Positions 47,433 through 57,433 of a stretch of DNA of 64,000 nucleotides are shown here, in pieces. The position numbers were made by a program, and so were the translations under genes. Each line of letters starts with the position of its first letter. Position 1 is the stretch's first letter. The notes below the pieces were generated by a model. It searched no databases. It was not told the DNA's origin and was given only the letters and a program-made list of their open reading frames with translations. The stretch spans positions 434,001-498,000 of the forward strand of contig JAHXIO010000005.1 of assembly GCA_025655595.1 (NCBI GenBank). The letters are read 5' to 3'. Source of the DNA: Candidatus Thiodiazotropha sp. (ex Monitilora ramsayi) (GTDB lineage: Bacteria > Pseudomonadota > Gammaproteobacteria > Chromatiales > Chromatiaceae).

Positions 47433-47941
47433 CAAATTCAGAGCAGGCTGACAGAGTGTTGCACGCGGTGCACGAAGGCGTGCATGTATTGCGCTTCACC
47501 GGCGAAATCCGTTATCCCCTGGGCCCGGCGCTGGAACGCTTTTTGGACCAACTGCTTAACGAAAAGCCGCCGGGACTGATCATTGATCTCTGCGAGACAC
47601 GGATCATAGACAGCACCTGTCTGGGATTGCTGGCACACCTAGCCTTACAACTGCGTGCTCTTGGGCTGGCGAAGGCTAAGGTCGTGTCACCCCAACCGGA
47701 TATCACCGAAGTGCTGCGGAGCATGAGCTTCGACCGCCTGTTCGAGATAATCGGTGAAATGCCCTTTAGCCCAGCGGAGGCTCGCGAGCTCGAGACCGAC
47801 ATCGGGCGCGAAGAAGACACTTTGCTCGCCACCATGCTCGGGGCCCACCGTGCCCTGATGGTGTTGAGCGAGCACAACCGCCTGCAGTTCAGGGACGTAG
47901 TCAAGGTCCTGGAGCGGGAGTCCGAGGTGCACCACGGGTAA
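47429..47941 (+). CDS. STAS-domain anti-anti-sigma factor (HsbA-like)
   Basis: 170 residues. The N-terminal ~100 residues are a STAS domain with the phosphorylatable serine Ser62 in IIDSTCLGLL. The C-terminal ~65 residues extend beyond a simple STAS protein (EARELETDIGREEDTLL..HRALMVLSEHNRLQF) and are also seen in HsbA-type proteins. Dephosphorylated STAS proteins bind an anti-sigma factor or a diguanylate cyclase. No anti-sigma/RsbW kinase is in the window, so the partner must be elsewhere. ATGA overlap with the phosphatase gene. Confidence 0.92.
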   Translation: MTNSEQADRVLHAVHEGVHVLRFTGEIRYPLGPALERFLDQLLNEKPPGLIIDLCETRIIDSTCLGLLAHLALQLRALGLAKAKVVSPQPDITEVLRSMSFDRLFEIIGEMPFSPAEARELETDIGREEDTLLATMLGAHRALMVLSEHNRLQFRDVVKVLERESEVHHG

Positions 47942-48107
47942 GATACAGTGACCCGGAAGCGGGATGAGGCTTAAAACCTGGACTCAACTTAGCAGGTGCT
48001 GGTGCAGAAATTGGAGGCAGATCATATCGGCGATATCGTCGGCAATGCACATACCCGCCTTCCTAACTTCGCTGCAAACGAAGAAAACCACGCCGGGCAA
48101 CAGTCCT

Positions 48108-48295
48108 GGCCGAACCTTTTCCTTGGGCGGTGATTCAAGGGGTTGTTCTACCATTATGCAAATTTTTCAAAGATTGATTATGTGGAATTAAAGATATGCA
48201 CGAATAACACCCAGTTAGAACCGTATAGGGTCCGATTACAACTCTCATCGATATTCGCATCGATGATTGTTAGAAAGAATCTATAGAGACTCGTA
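48108..48295 (-). pseudogene. Remnant of a second rsmA: first codons plus leader (repeat copy B)
   Basis: On the minus strand TTG at 48138-48136 starts NHRPRKRFGQD, identical in ten residues to the start of rsmA (NHRPRKRFGQN); homology then stops at about 48108. Upstream, 48139-48295 aligns with the rsmA leader at 30304-30462. The Shine-Dalgarno AGGG of the real gene is lost here. The fragment lies ~18 kb from rsmA in the same orientation. Confidence 0.85.
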
Positions 48296-48324
48296 AAAGT
48301 CTCTATAGTATTAGAGGCTATCTA

Positions 48325-48597
48325 CTATTCAATTTTATGCCCGATATCGATGAGAATACTTCCATAGCCATCATGGGTCCCTTTCTGGTGGACATGATTT
48401 GTCTTCGCAAATCCGCCTGGTAACAGGGAGGAGCCGTAGGCGTCACCCACTCCTGGCTGCACTGCGGTAGGTAGGCGTTGGGATTCGGGAATCCCGTCGT
48501 ACAAATCGGAATTAAAGACTTCAAACGAGCTGTAGAACGTACCAGCGTAAGTGCCGCTTGAAAGTATAAGGGCGGTAAAGATCGCGGTCTTTTTCAT
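48325..48597 (-). CDS. Small exported protein of unknown function
   Basis: 90 residues from ATG 48597, preceded by AAGGAGG. Signal peptide MKKTAIFTALILSSGTYA, then a mature ~72 residues with SSFEVFNSDLYDGIPESQR, GVGDAYGSSLLPGGFAKT and HQKGTHDGYGSILIDIGH. No cysteines. No family recognised. It is the first gene outside the rsmA stub. Confidence 0.65.
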   Translation of the reverse strand: MKKTAIFTALILSSGTYAGTFYSSFEVFNSDLYDGIPESQRLPTAVQPGVGDAYGSSLLPGGFAKTNHVHQKGTHDGYGSILIDIGHKIE

Positions 48598-48891
48598 GAC
48601 GACCCTCCTTAGCGAATTGATTAGGATGCGACGATCCGGGCAATGGACCTCTCGCATAGATTTGAACCGATATGGCTGTGGTTAATCCTGTTCTTCGTCT
48701 CTACTGCCTTCGAAGTGCATACGACTTTGGCCTTCTTGACTTTCAAGCTAGCAGCGATGCGCTCAGGAGTTATGTTGGAAAACTGATTTTTTTCCGATTT
48801 TTATGTGATGGGCTTTAAAATCAATGAATTGCACCTTTGAGACGCTGATTCCCAGGAAACTCGATGTCGGCTGATCAATAACCCGGCAACA

Positions 48892-50097
48892 TCACAGCTT
48901 GCTCAACTGTTCTGCAGTTAACCTCAACTCAAATTTTGTATTGAGAATGTCCGGGCATAGGCGCAGAAAATTCTCGCGGGAATCGCATCGGATACCGACC
49001 TCTGAGAGGCGTTGCGTAATTTCTACCGCATAATTATTCGGTACTGCCACAAATGCTCCGCAGGTGGCAGGTTCATCGAAAACCTCGATACCCTGTTCAC
49101 GAAGCATCCCGGCGAGGAAGTTCTGCTGTTGTAATGAATAATCCCGTAAACGCTCGACGCCAATGGCTTGCGTGAATTCAAGCCCTGCCTTCGCCTGATA
49201 GAAAGGTAATACCGCGGGTGTCGACTCCAGAAAGGCACTGCCACCCGATGAAAAAAGAGGAACAGGAGGTCGCTTGAAAGTAAAAGGTTCCGGCTGCGCA
49301 AACCAGCCGGTGTCCAGGGTTCGCAGGCGTCCATTCAGATGACGGGGGTGAATATATAGCCAGGCCGTACCGGGGCCGCCACGGAGGTATTTGTAGCAGC
49401 CGCCAATGGCAAAATCCGCATCCATGGCCTGGATGTCAACCGGCAGCACCCCAGCTGCATGATAGAGATCAACCATTATCATGGCGTCATGTTTATGCGC
49501 TGTCTCAACCAGCAATGGAAGATCGGACAGCCACTGGCCGGTGAGAAACATCACCTCAGAGATCACAACCAGGTGTGTACGACCATTGATTCTGGCCGCC
49601 AGTTGTTCAGTCTCATAGCGACCCTTTGCATCCGCTTCCATCATCGTAAGGTCGATGCGGCCACGCCCGGCATAGAGCTTCAAAATGAAATCGATGGAGT
49701 CGAATTCACCACCAGTGGTGAGTACATGGAGCTTGTCATCAAAGGCATTCAGAATTGCGCGCAGTCCCTGACCGGCGCTGGTCTTGGGAATGATGCAGTT
49801 CCCGGATGGTGCATGGATCAGGTCGGCCACTTGATTACGAAAATACTCACGTTGCGACAACCAGGACTCCCAGGCATCGTTCAATCGCTGGTACCAGGCA
49901 CTCATAGCCTCTTGCACATCCCTCATCGTCTGGTCGAGCGGTCGACCCAGGGAATGATTGGCAAGATAGATTTCGTCCGGCGCTTGAGCCCGCACCCGGG
50001 AGAAGAGGGGCCAGATATGCTCAACGAGTAGCGCTTCGCTCAGCGGACGGTCCCCCAACTGTCTGACTGCTGCAAGGATATCGGTCTGTTCAGTCAC
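48892..50097 (-). CDS. kynU: Kynureninase-like PLP enzyme (class V aminotransferase fold)
   Basis: 401 residues. PLP-enzyme landmarks: [10 protein letters not shown] at the N-terminus, [39 protein letters not shown], and the Schiff-base lysine in [12 protein letters not shown]. Kynureninase cleaves kynurenine to anthranilate and alanine. It overlaps the upstream tryptophan 2,3-dioxygenase gene by 4 nt, which strongly supports this role over a cysteine-desulfurase-like alternative. Kynurenine formamidase (kynB) is not in the window. Confidence 0.85.
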   Translation of the reverse strand: MTEQTDILAAVRQLGDRPLSEALLVEHIWPLFSRVRAQAPDEIYLANHSLGRPLDQTMRDVQEAMSAWYQRLNDAWESWLSQREYFRNQVADLIHAPSGNCIIPKTSAGQGLRAILNAFDDKLHVLTTGGEFDSIDFILKLYAGRGRIDLTMMEADAKGRYETEQLAARINGRTHLVVISEVMFLTGQWLSDLPLLVETAHKHDAMIMVDLYHAAGVLPVDIQAMDADFAIGGCYKYLRGGPGTAWLYIHPRHLNGRLRTLDTGWFAQPEPFTFKRPPVPLFSSGGSAFLESTPAVLPFYQAKAGLEFTQAIGVERLRDYSLQQQNFLAGMLREQGIEVFDEPATCGAFVAVPNNYAVEITQRLSEVGIRCDSRENFLRLCPDILNTKFELRLTAEQLSKL

Positions 50098-50942
50098 TCG
50101 CCTATCCTGGTCCGGACGTCAAACAGTTCCGGGAAGAAGCGCTTGTCTATTGCCTTGCGCAGATAGGCCACACCCGCTGATCCGCCAGTGCCTCGCTTGT
50201 ATCCGATGATCCTCTCCACGGTCTTCATATGGCGGAATCGCCAGAGTTGGAACTGCTCCTCCACGTCCACCAGCTTTTCGCAGAGCGCATAGGCATCCCA
50301 GTCCCTTTCCGGGTCCTCGTAGATTTGGGTGAAGACTTCAATCAGTTGTTCGTTGCGTTCATGTGGCTGGCTCCAATCCCGTTCCAAACAGACTTTTGGT
50401 ACCGCGTATCCCCGGCGGGCGAGATGGCGCAGAAACTCGTCATAGATACTGGGGGCAAGCATGACCGCCCGAACCCGTTCATAGACGGCATCATCGTATT
50501 CGAACATAACCAGCATTTCGGCGTCCTTCTCTCCCAGCAGGAATTCGATCATTCGGTACTGAGGCGACTGGAACCCCGAGGTACTGCCCAACACATTGCG
50601 AAATGCCGCATACTCACTGGGGGTCAAGGTTTCCAGGACAGCCCACTGCTCGAACAGCTGAACCTGAACCAGCTTGACCCGTGCAAGAATCTTGAAACAG
50701 GGGTTGAGCTCGTCCGCGCGGATATAGGCTACCGCCGACTGCAGCTCATGCAGGATCAGCTTCATCCAGAGTTCGCTGACCTGATGCTGAATGATGAAGA
50801 GTAGCTCGTCGTGATGATGAGGTTCGGATCTTGGCTGTTGTGCGTTGAGGAGCCGGTCAAGCTGTAGATAAGACGTGTAGGTTAGCTGCTCCGAATCATC
50901 AGAGTTTGGGGTTGGCTGGTTGAATATCTCCTGCATGACCAT
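50094..50942 (-). CDS. kynA: Tryptophan 2,3-dioxygenase
   Basis: 282 residues from ATG 50942 (a second ATG lies 6 nt on; longer starts to 51014 add an unconserved leader). It is a haem enzyme opening the indole ring of tryptophan to N-formylkynurenine. Family motifs: [37 protein letters not shown] (distal His region; shown as two parts HHHDELLFI and [11 protein letters not shown]), [17 protein letters not shown] [12 protein letters not shown], and [14 protein letters not shown] with the proximal haem His, then [13 protein letters not shown]. First gene of the two-gene kyn operon. Confidence 0.94.
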   Translation of the reverse strand: MVMQEIFNQPTPNSDDSEQLTYTSYLQLDRLLNAQQPRSEPHHHDELLFIIQHQVSELWMKLILHELQSAVAYIRADELNPCFKILARVKLVQVQLFEQWAVLETLTPSEYAAFRNVLGSTSGFQSPQYRMIEFLLGEKDAEMLVMFEYDDAVYERVRAVMLAPSIYDEFLRHLARRGYAVPKVCLERDWSQPHERNEQLIEVFTQIYEDPERDWDAYALCEKLVDVEEQFQLWRFRHMKTVERIIGYKRGTGGSAGVAYLRKAIDKRFFPELFDVRTRIGE

Positions 50943-51296
50943 GATGATGACACCCGTGATTGCGACACGGTAACTGGTGCCGGATATCTTTTGCGTTGCA
51001 CTATTTGAGACCATCTATGCAATAGGTGTGTTTCACTTATTTCTCTGTGGTCAGAGTGTTGAATCTGATTCTCTCGCTCTATTTCAGCGGTCGGGTAGGT
51101 GATTGATGATTTGTATTCTCCCATTCCTGCCTACCTCCAAATGGGAAGGGGGAGGGGGAGGGTGAATTTGAAAACTGGCATTCTTGATATCCCCAATCCC
51201 AGAGGCGTTGACTAAGCTCTGTTCATCGACTAATGGTGAGAGTATCCGATGACCCTGGGTTTACTGACAGTTGGGCCACCGGGAGAGGAGGCTATC

Positions 51297-51737
51297 ATGA
51301 AGATTCATGTCTGGCTTTTCACCCTGATTGGAAGCGCGCTGCTCTCATCAATCCTGTCTATATCCGCTGTTATGGCCCAGCCCTACGGATATGATAGAGG
51401 CTACGGCGGTCGTTACGGTCCTCCCCCCAGCAGCTATCCCAGAAAGGCGCCACAAGCCTCAAGCAAGGGTTCGGTAAAGATACTCAACCCCAAACCCAAT
51501 GAGGTTGTATCCAGCCGGGTGCCCTTGGTTGTGAAATATGATGTTGATCCGGGACCCAGAGGGGATCATGTTCACGTCTATTTGAACGGCCGTGAAGTCG
51601 CCATTCTTCGTCAGCTAAAAGGCGAACATAACTTGGGGAGGGTTCGTCCCGGGGCCTACGAAGTGGCCATCAAGGTGGTGAACCGGCAGCATGTACCCAT
51701 CGGGATCGAGCAGTCCGTGGCGATCAATGTCCGCTGA
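51297..51737 (+). CDS. Exported hypothetical protein with Ig-like C-terminal domain
   Basis: 146 residues; GAGGAGG 7 nt before ATG 51297, better than an upstream in-frame ATG at 51249. Signal peptide ending SAVMA-QP, a Gly/Tyr/Pro-rich spacer (YGYDRGYGGRYGPPPSSYP), then a compact beta domain with ILNPKPNEVVSS and DHVHVYLNGREVAIL..LKGEHNLGRVRPG. The domain resembles small periplasmic Ig-like modules. Its stop is 3 nt from the following gene's GTG, so both form an operon. Confidence 0.75.
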   Translation: MKIHVWLFTLIGSALLSSILSISAVMAQPYGYDRGYGGRYGPPPSSYPRKAPQASSKGSVKILNPKPNEVVSSRVPLVVKYDVDPGPRGDHVHVYLNGREVAILRQLKGEHNLGRVRPGAYEVAIKVVNRQHVPIGIEQSVAINVR

Positions 51738-51740
51738 GCT

Positions 51741-52142
51741 GTGGCGACAGACAGTCTGGTCTATTCCCTGATTCAGATTATTCATAACCTGAATGCGGTT
51801 GTCGTGGTCGGTGCGCCTCTGTTTGGTGTCTGGTTTGGTCTGCATCGGATTGCCGCAAGGCAGGTGATAGCAGTTGTCGCTTTCGCTTGGGCGTTGCAAG
51901 GGATCAGTGGCGCCGCTTTCGGGCTTGCGAGCCTCAGTCTCTACGGCACCCTGCCGGATCTTCATCCGATCGGCAGGGGTGCGTTGGTGACCAAAGTGGC
52001 CTGCGTGATTGTAGGGTTTGGATTGTCACTCTGGGTATGGCTTCGGCCGTCAGCCGTTTCCTTAAGAACACCATGGATGCTTTTGGGTTTGATCGGTGTG
52101 TTGGCGATCTCGGCAGCTGCTGTGTTGCGGTGGAACTCTTAG
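51741..52142 (+). CDS. Four-helix membrane protein of unknown function
   Basis: 133 residues from GTG 51741. Four hydrophobic segments with IIHNLNAVVVVGAPLFG early, including a His-Asn pair that could be a haem or quinone ligand in small membrane cytochromes, but no second conserved His pattern is clear. Co-transcribed with the exported protein upstream. No family recognised. Confidence 0.65.
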   Translation: MATDSLVYSLIQIIHNLNAVVVVGAPLFGVWFGLHRIAARQVIAVVAFAWALQGISGAAFGLASLSLYGTLPDLHPIGRGALVTKVACVIVGFGLSLWVWLRPSAVSLRTPWMLLGLIGVLAISAAAVLRWNS

Positions 52143-52557
52143 GTCATCGGGTAGGTACCCAGGCAATTTTTAATACTTTCAACCTGGTACTCCCTCGGCT
52201 TGAGTCAATGGTTGGCAGACTTTGGTTCCCACCCCCCATTCGGATTAGAGGCCGGGTGGCCGGCTTATGTTTGCCTGCGGGCGTGTCAACCCGGGTATGT
52301 GGAAGCCAGAGGCGGAAACGTCAGTTACGTAGCGTCACATGATGATCAAATGTCACTCGCATCTATCGCTTATGCTTGTGACAGGTAAGTCGGTGTCATC
52401 GTGTCCGGTATCGGACAGGAGGTGCTGCTGATATCGCTTTGTGGAATTTCACGAATAAGACTAAAAAGGGACAGATGCCAGTTAAACGTACCACACGATT
52501 TTTGTGTCGATGGTATATTTAGCTGCCTGACTCATCGTTTATTCTGGCAAAGGCTTT
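52143..52557. other. Intergenic region before the RND efflux genes
   Basis: 415 bases. Several short frames lack ribosome binding sites and family resemblance. A sequence AAAAAGGGACAGATGCC at ~52464 resembles the GGGACAGA-type strings near 35250. The efflux promoter probably lies in the last 100 bases. Confidence 0.4.
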
Positions 52558-53655
52558 ATGACAATATCGAGCGCGTATGGGTACCGGGCAGGCATCTGGG
52601 GCTTCCTGATAATCCTGGTGTCCTGTTATGGCACGTCTGTATTGGCCGAGCCGCGTGCACCGATGGTTGTGGTGGATCTGGCCGAGCAGACCACACTGAT
52701 CGAGGAGGTTCCACTGACCGGGACTGTCATTTCTCCACGGATCGCCAATTTGTCTACAGAGGTAAGTGGCCTCATAGAAAACATGGAAATCGAACCCGGC
52801 GATCATGTGCGGGCCGGTGACGAAATATTACGGCTCAATTCAGAGTTGGAGGCGCTCTCACTCTCGGCGGCACGTGCTGCGACGGAACAGGCAGTTCAGG
52901 AGTTGGCGGATGCCAAGCGTCGTCTGGCCGATGCCAGGCGGCTGGCAGAGCGCCAAAGCGTATCGGCCAATGAAATAGAGTCCCTGGCTGCGGAGGTGCG
53001 CATCGACAGTGCGGTCGTTAGCCGCTATCGCGCGGAGCAGCAACGCCAGACGGCCGCATTGAGACGCCATAAGCTCAAAGCACCATTCGCCGGTGTCATC
53101 AGCCGAAAATTGGTCGAGCAGGGGGAGTGGATTCAGCCAGGCCAGGCGGTGGTCGAGTTGATTGCGACCACGGGGTTGCGTATCGACTTCCAGGTGCCGC
53201 AGTCCGTCTATGCCAAATTGGATCAGGTTGCCGATGTTCGGATAAGGCTGGATGCCCTGCCTGGAAAAACATTTGACGGTGCGATCGAGTCGGTCATCCC
53301 GGTGACAGACCCGACCACACGTACCTTTATGATCCGTGTGGCGCTAAGCGATCCTGAAGTCAAGCTTGCAGCAGGGATGTCCGCGAGTGCTGTATTGCGT
53401 CTAAACACTGGTGTTCAAGGGGTTGTGATCCACCGCGATGCATTGATTCGTTACCCGGACGGACGAATCACCCTTTGGATTGTCAAACGAGAGGGTGATG
53501 TTGCCAGCGTGTCGGAACAACAGGTTAAAACGGGCTTGAGCTTCAACGGTAAGCTAAACATCATCGAAGGATTGACCGCCAATACCACCGTGGTTGTCCA
53601 AGGCAATGAGGCGTTACGTGAGGGTCAGCGCGTTGTCGTCAAGCGTGATGAATAG
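52558..53655 (+). CDS. RND efflux periplasmic adaptor (membrane fusion protein)
   Basis: 365 residues. Signal peptide ends near VLAEPRA. HlyD/AcrA layout: lipoyl half-motif VSGLIENMEIEPGDHVRAGDEILRL (halves VSGLIENMEIEPGD and HVRAGDEILRL), coiled-coil hairpin (SAARAATEQAVQELADAKRR), second lipoyl half LKAPFAGVISRKLVEQGEW, beta-barrel and membrane-proximal domains. It delivers substrate from the RND pump to an outer-membrane channel; no TolC gene is adjacent. The pump gene follows after 8 nt. Confidence 0.93.
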   Translation: MTISSAYGYRAGIWGFLIILVSCYGTSVLAEPRAPMVVVDLAEQTTLIEEVPLTGTVISPRIANLSTEVSGLIENMEIEPGDHVRAGDEILRLNSELEALSLSAARAATEQAVQELADAKRRLADARRLAERQSVSANEIESLAAEVRIDSAVVSRYRAEQQRQTAALRRHKLKAPFAGVISRKLVEQGEWIQPGQAVVELIATTGLRIDFQVPQSVYAKLDQVADVRIRLDALPGKTFDGAIESVIPVTDPTTRTFMIRVALSDPEVKLAAGMSASAVLRLNTGVQGVVIHRDALIRYPDGRITLWIVKREGDVASVSEQQVKTGLSFNGKLNIIEGLTANTTVVVQGNEALREGQRVVVKRDE

Positions 53656-53663
53656 ATAAAGTT

Positions 53664-56600
53664 ATGTTCGAAGCCATGGTCAAACACGGCATTTTGATTG
53701 CCGTGGGCACACTCATCATTACCGTACTGGGCATCGTTGCCGCACTGAAGATTCCGGTACAGATGATTCCGGATCTGGAAGTGCGCACCATCTCCATTCG
53801 TACCACTTGGCCGGGGGCAACGCCACAGGACGTGGAGAAAGAGATTCTGATCGAGCAGGAGGAGCACCTGCGCAGCGTACCCGGACTGCAACGTATCACC
53901 TCCTCTGCCTCCTTTGGCAGTGCCTGGATCGAATTGGAATTTCCTTTCGGCATCAGCATCAATGACACGCTGATCGATGTGATCAATTCCCTGAACCGTG
54001 TGCCCGCATATCCGAACAACGTGAATGAGCCCCGGATCTATGCCACATCCTTTTCGGCCAACTCCTTTATGTATTTCCGGGTTATGCCGCTGCCGGGTAA
54101 TCCCCGTAATCTGGACATGGTTCCCATGCAGGATTTTATCCGCGACCATGTCGCCACACGCATGGAGACCGTACCCGGGATCTCGGAGGTCTCCGTCTAC
54201 GGTGGCGCTGAAAGGCAAATACAGATCCTTATGGATCCTGTCCGGCTTGCCGAACGCAACCTCACGGTGGCGCAAGTCCGCCAGGCTATCCGGCAGCGTA
54301 ACCGGGATATCTCCGGAGGGGAGATCGAATCGGGAAAGCGGCGCTATCTATTGCGAACCATTGGGCGTTTTCGCGACATAGAAGATCTGAAGGAGTTGAT
54401 CGTTGATCATCGAGGCGATGCGCTTATTCGTCTTGGTGAAGTGGCGGAAGTCCGTCTCGGCCATTTTGAAATCAGCCGTTTTTCGTACACGGACGGGCAG
54501 CCTGTCATCGGTATGTCGGTTCGACGCCAGGCGGGCTCCAACGTTATCGACATCAAAAGCGCCCTGATGCCCGAGATCGATACCATCAACGAGGAGGTAC
54601 TCAGGCCGGCAGGCATGCAGGTGCGGTTGATAGCCGATGACGTAGGCTACGTGGAGGCTTCGGTCTACAGAGTCTGGACAAACCTATTCATCGGTGCCGT
54701 ATTGGCCAGTATCGTGATGTTTCTGTTTCTGCGTACCGGAAAGGCGACATTGATCGGAGTCATGGGTATACCGATCTGTACCATCGCTGCCTTCATGGGA
54801 TTGATGTTGGCGGGGCGCACCGTCAATGTCATTTCACTGGCAGGCGTGGCCTTTGCGATAGGCATGACCCTGGACAACAGTATCGTGGTGTTGGAGAGCA
54901 TAGAGCTTTCCTGGCGCAAGGGGTTGGATCGCTGGCAGGCGGCCGTAGACGGAGTGCGCAAGGTATGGCCTGCGGTATTCGCCTCGACGCTCACCACCGT
55001 GCTGGTATTTGTGCCCATTGTCTTTATTGCCGAGGAGGCGGGTCAGTTGTACTCCGATGTGGCCATTGCCATATCCGCCTCCATCATTGCCTCTATGCTG
55101 GTGGCTATCGCAGTGATTCCCACGGCGGCGGCTAAGGTCTTTGGCGGGAAACAGGACCGGCATAACAGGAAGGTTAGTGATTGGAGATTATTTGCGATCA
55201 ATCGCATTGATTGGTTGATTCGCACGAGCAGCCGTCAACTGGGTGTGATTCTGGCTGTGATCGGCCTCAGCGTGGCTACCATCGTCTACCTCACGCCACC
55301 TGCGGAATATCTACCAGAGGGGGAAGAGCCGAAGCTTTTCGCCAGCATGAGTCCACCCACCGGATACAACTTGGAGACCATGGCACGCATTGGCGAGGAG
55401 GTCCAGGACTATTTCCTGCCATTCCTGGACCATGATCCGGAGCAGTTTGAGCGAGGCGAAACCAAGGTGCCGGCAATGGCCTATTTCAATCTGAGCGTCC
55501 AGGCTACACGCCTGTTCATCATCGCCCAGCCCAAAAATCCGACGCACATCAAGGCGCTGATGGATGCCATTGACCGTAAATACGAGAGTTACGTCGGTAT
55601 GCGATCGTTTGTGTCACGAGGCTCCATCATTACCAGCAATTCAGGTGGCACACGCAGTATCGATCTGGATATCTCAGGTCCCTCTTTGCCAGCCATCTAT
55701 GAGGTCGCTGCAAGCGTGGAGGCCCGCGCCAAAGAAATATTTGAGAAGCCGCGGGTGCGGGCTCGACCGTCCTCATTGACACTCTCTCAACCCATGGTGG
55801 AGATCAGACCTGATTGGAATCGGTTGGCACAGACAGGCATGTCCAATACTGATATGGGTTTTACCATCGCAGCCCTGACCGACGGCGCTTTTGTGGATGA
55901 ATTCTTCCTCGATGATGACAAGATCGACATCTACATCTACAGCAGCGCGGGTGACAAGGCCGCCTTGGAGAGCCTGGATCAGATGCCCGTCTATACGCCG
56001 GCCAAGGCGGTAGTGCCTTTGGCCTCCCTTGCGGAGATAGTGGAGTCCGTTGATACCAGCCACATTCGTCGAGTTGACGGTAAACGTACTGTGACCTTGA
56101 GTATCATTCCACCGGAAAAGATCGCACTGGAGACAGGGCTGGAGATCGTTAAACGCGATGTGGTGAAATACCTGCGGGATAGCGGCGCTGTACCCAGTAA
56201 CATCAAGATCCTTATTTCCGGCGCCACCGACCAGTTACAGGCCACCCGCGAGTCTCTCACTACGAATTATCTGGTGGCACTGGTCATTATCTATTTGATC
56301 CTGGTTGCGATTTTCTCCCACTGGGGTTATCCATTATTGATTATGACTACGATCCCACTCGGAATCGCTTCTGGAATTGTGGGACTCTGGTTGATGAACT
56401 GGATTGGCGCGTTATTGCCAGCCATGGGTTACCCGGCAATAAGCCAACCGTTCGATATGATCACGATGCTGGGTTTTCTCATCCTTATGGGCACTGTGGT
56501 CAATAATCCCATTCTGATTATCCATCAGACCATGGTCAACGTCCGGGAACACAGTATGGCTGCACGACAAGCAGTGCGGGATGCCGTCACTATTCGCCTT

Positions 56601-56795
56601 AGACCTATTGCCATGACTACGCTGACTACGGTTTGTGGTTTGGCGCCGCTGGTTCTGATTCCCGGTGAGGGCACCGAGCTCTACCGCGGTGTGGGCGTTA
56701 TTGTTCTCTGTGGGTTGGTTGGGACGGCATTGGTCACCCTGACCTTTTTGCCTGCACTACTCATGGTGGTGCTCTCTTTTCGTCGCTCTTCATAG
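53664..56795 (+). CDS. RND-family efflux permease (AcrB/MexB superfamily)
   Basis: 1043 residues, normal length. Twelve membrane segments and two large periplasmic loops. Motifs include PVQMIPDLEVRTISI and TTWPGATPQDVEKEI near the N-terminus, the TM4 proton-relay region GMTLDNSIVVLESIE, and the C-terminal VIRLRPIAMTT-like TIRLRPIAMTTLTTV. The EVRTISIRTTWPG form is nearer to the lipophilic-substrate/uncharacterised HAE groups than to metal pumps. Function inferred: export of drugs, solvents or metabolites with the adaptor encoded upstream. Confidence 0.93.
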   Translation: MFEAMVKHGILIAVGTLIITVLGIVAALKIPVQMIPDLEVRTISIRTTWPGATPQDVEKEILIEQEEHLRSVPGLQRITSSASFGSAWIELEFPFGISINDTLIDVINSLNRVPAYPNNVNEPRIYATSFSANSFMYFRVMPLPGNPRNLDMVPMQDFIRDHVATRMETVPGISEVSVYGGAERQIQILMDPVRLAERNLTVAQVRQAIRQRNRDISGGEIESGKRRYLLRTIGRFRDIEDLKELIVDHRGDALIRLGEVAEVRLGHFEISRFSYTDGQPVIGMSVRRQAGSNVIDIKSALMPEIDTINEEVLRPAGMQVRLIADDVGYVEASVYRVWTNLFIGAVLASIVMFLFLRTGKATLIGVMGIPICTIAAFMGLMLAGRTVNVISLAGVAFAIGMTLDNSIVVLESIELSWRKGLDRWQAAVDGVRKVWPAVFASTLTTVLVFVPIVFIAEEAGQLYSDVAIAISASIIASMLVAIAVIPTAAAKVFGGKQDRHNRKVSDWRLFAINRIDWLIRTSSRQLGVILAVIGLSVATIVYLTPPAEYLPEGEEPKLFASMSPPTGYNLETMARIGEEVQDYFLPFLDHDPEQFERGETKVPAMAYFNLSVQATRLFIIAQPKNPTHIKALMDAIDRKYESYVGMRSFVSRGSIITSNSGGTRSIDLDISGPSLPAIYEVAASVEARAKEIFEKPRVRARPSSLTLSQPMVEIRPDWNRLAQTGMSNTDMGFTIAALTDGAFVDEFFLDDDKIDIYIYSSAGDKAALESLDQMPVYTPAKAVVPLASLAEIVESVDTSHIRRVDGKRTVTLSIIPPEKIALETGLEIVKRDVVKYLRDSGAVPSNIKILISGATDQLQATRESLTTNYLVALVIIYLILVAIFSHWGYPLLIMTTIPLGIASGIVGLWLMNWIGALLPAMGYPAISQPFDMITMLGFLILMGTVVNNPILIIHQTMVNVREHSMAARQAVRDAVTIRLRPIAMTTLTTVCGLAPLVLIPGEGTELYRGVGVIVLCGLVGTALVTLTFLPALLMVVLSFRRSS

Positions 56796-57433
56796 TCGAC
56801 AGCTGTTACTACTGATATCCATAGAATTGCAAATTCCGGTGACAGAATGCCTGTTAGGAATAGTGAAGTTTGAACAGTTAGATGCCGGATAAGTAATTAA
56901 ATGAGATGGGTGGCAAATACAAAATACTATTGACGATCTTTATCACCGACCTCATTTTATGCTTGTGTATGTGGTGATAGGGTTCAGTAACAAATGATAA
57001 CCTTTAATTTGATATTATAAATTGTCGCCACTCTCTTTTATGACCTGATTCGATGGAGATGAGACCGCTGCACTTTTTATTACTTCAATAGTCGATAGTG
57101 AAAACTGAATCTTCGGTAAAGTAAGTAATGTGGATATTTCTATGGAATCTATGGAATCCAGCTCTGTTTTTTGAGCCTCCCTCGGCTGCAAGTCGATAAC
57201 AATTTTGTTTAATTGTTTTCAGGTCAAATATATATACAAGGTACCCTTGTGTATAGATGACCTTCAATCATTTCTGATCATTGAAATATCACTGCCTTAA
57301 ACTATTGTTTAAGTGTCGTTTGTTGGTTGGAACGGGCGGGATTGTTTGTGCAGTTGTGTGTCTATAGTCTTGGTTTGTATATGTGCTTTCTGCTGTCACG
57401 ACCTATGTGTAAATAACTAATAAGAGCTTCAAT
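56796..57433. other. Non-coding region with two degenerate REP-like elements
   Basis: 638 bases. Element 1: ATGAGATGGGTGGCAAATAC (56901-56920) against TTTATCACCGACCTCATTTT (56938-56957). Element 2: GGGTTCAGTAACAAATGATA (56980-56999) against AAATTGTCGCCACTCTCTTT (57019-57038). Both are inverted repeats related to the copies near 35.8 and 59.6 kb. No gene supported; a 60-codon minus frame at 57085-57267 is rejected. Confidence 0.6.

Noticed and set aside
30304..48295. The rsmA-leader repeats as attL/attR of a site-specific integration
   Set aside because: The two copies are clearly diverged, whereas att duplications are identical or nearly so; the simultaneous lon stub at the other edge fits replacement better.
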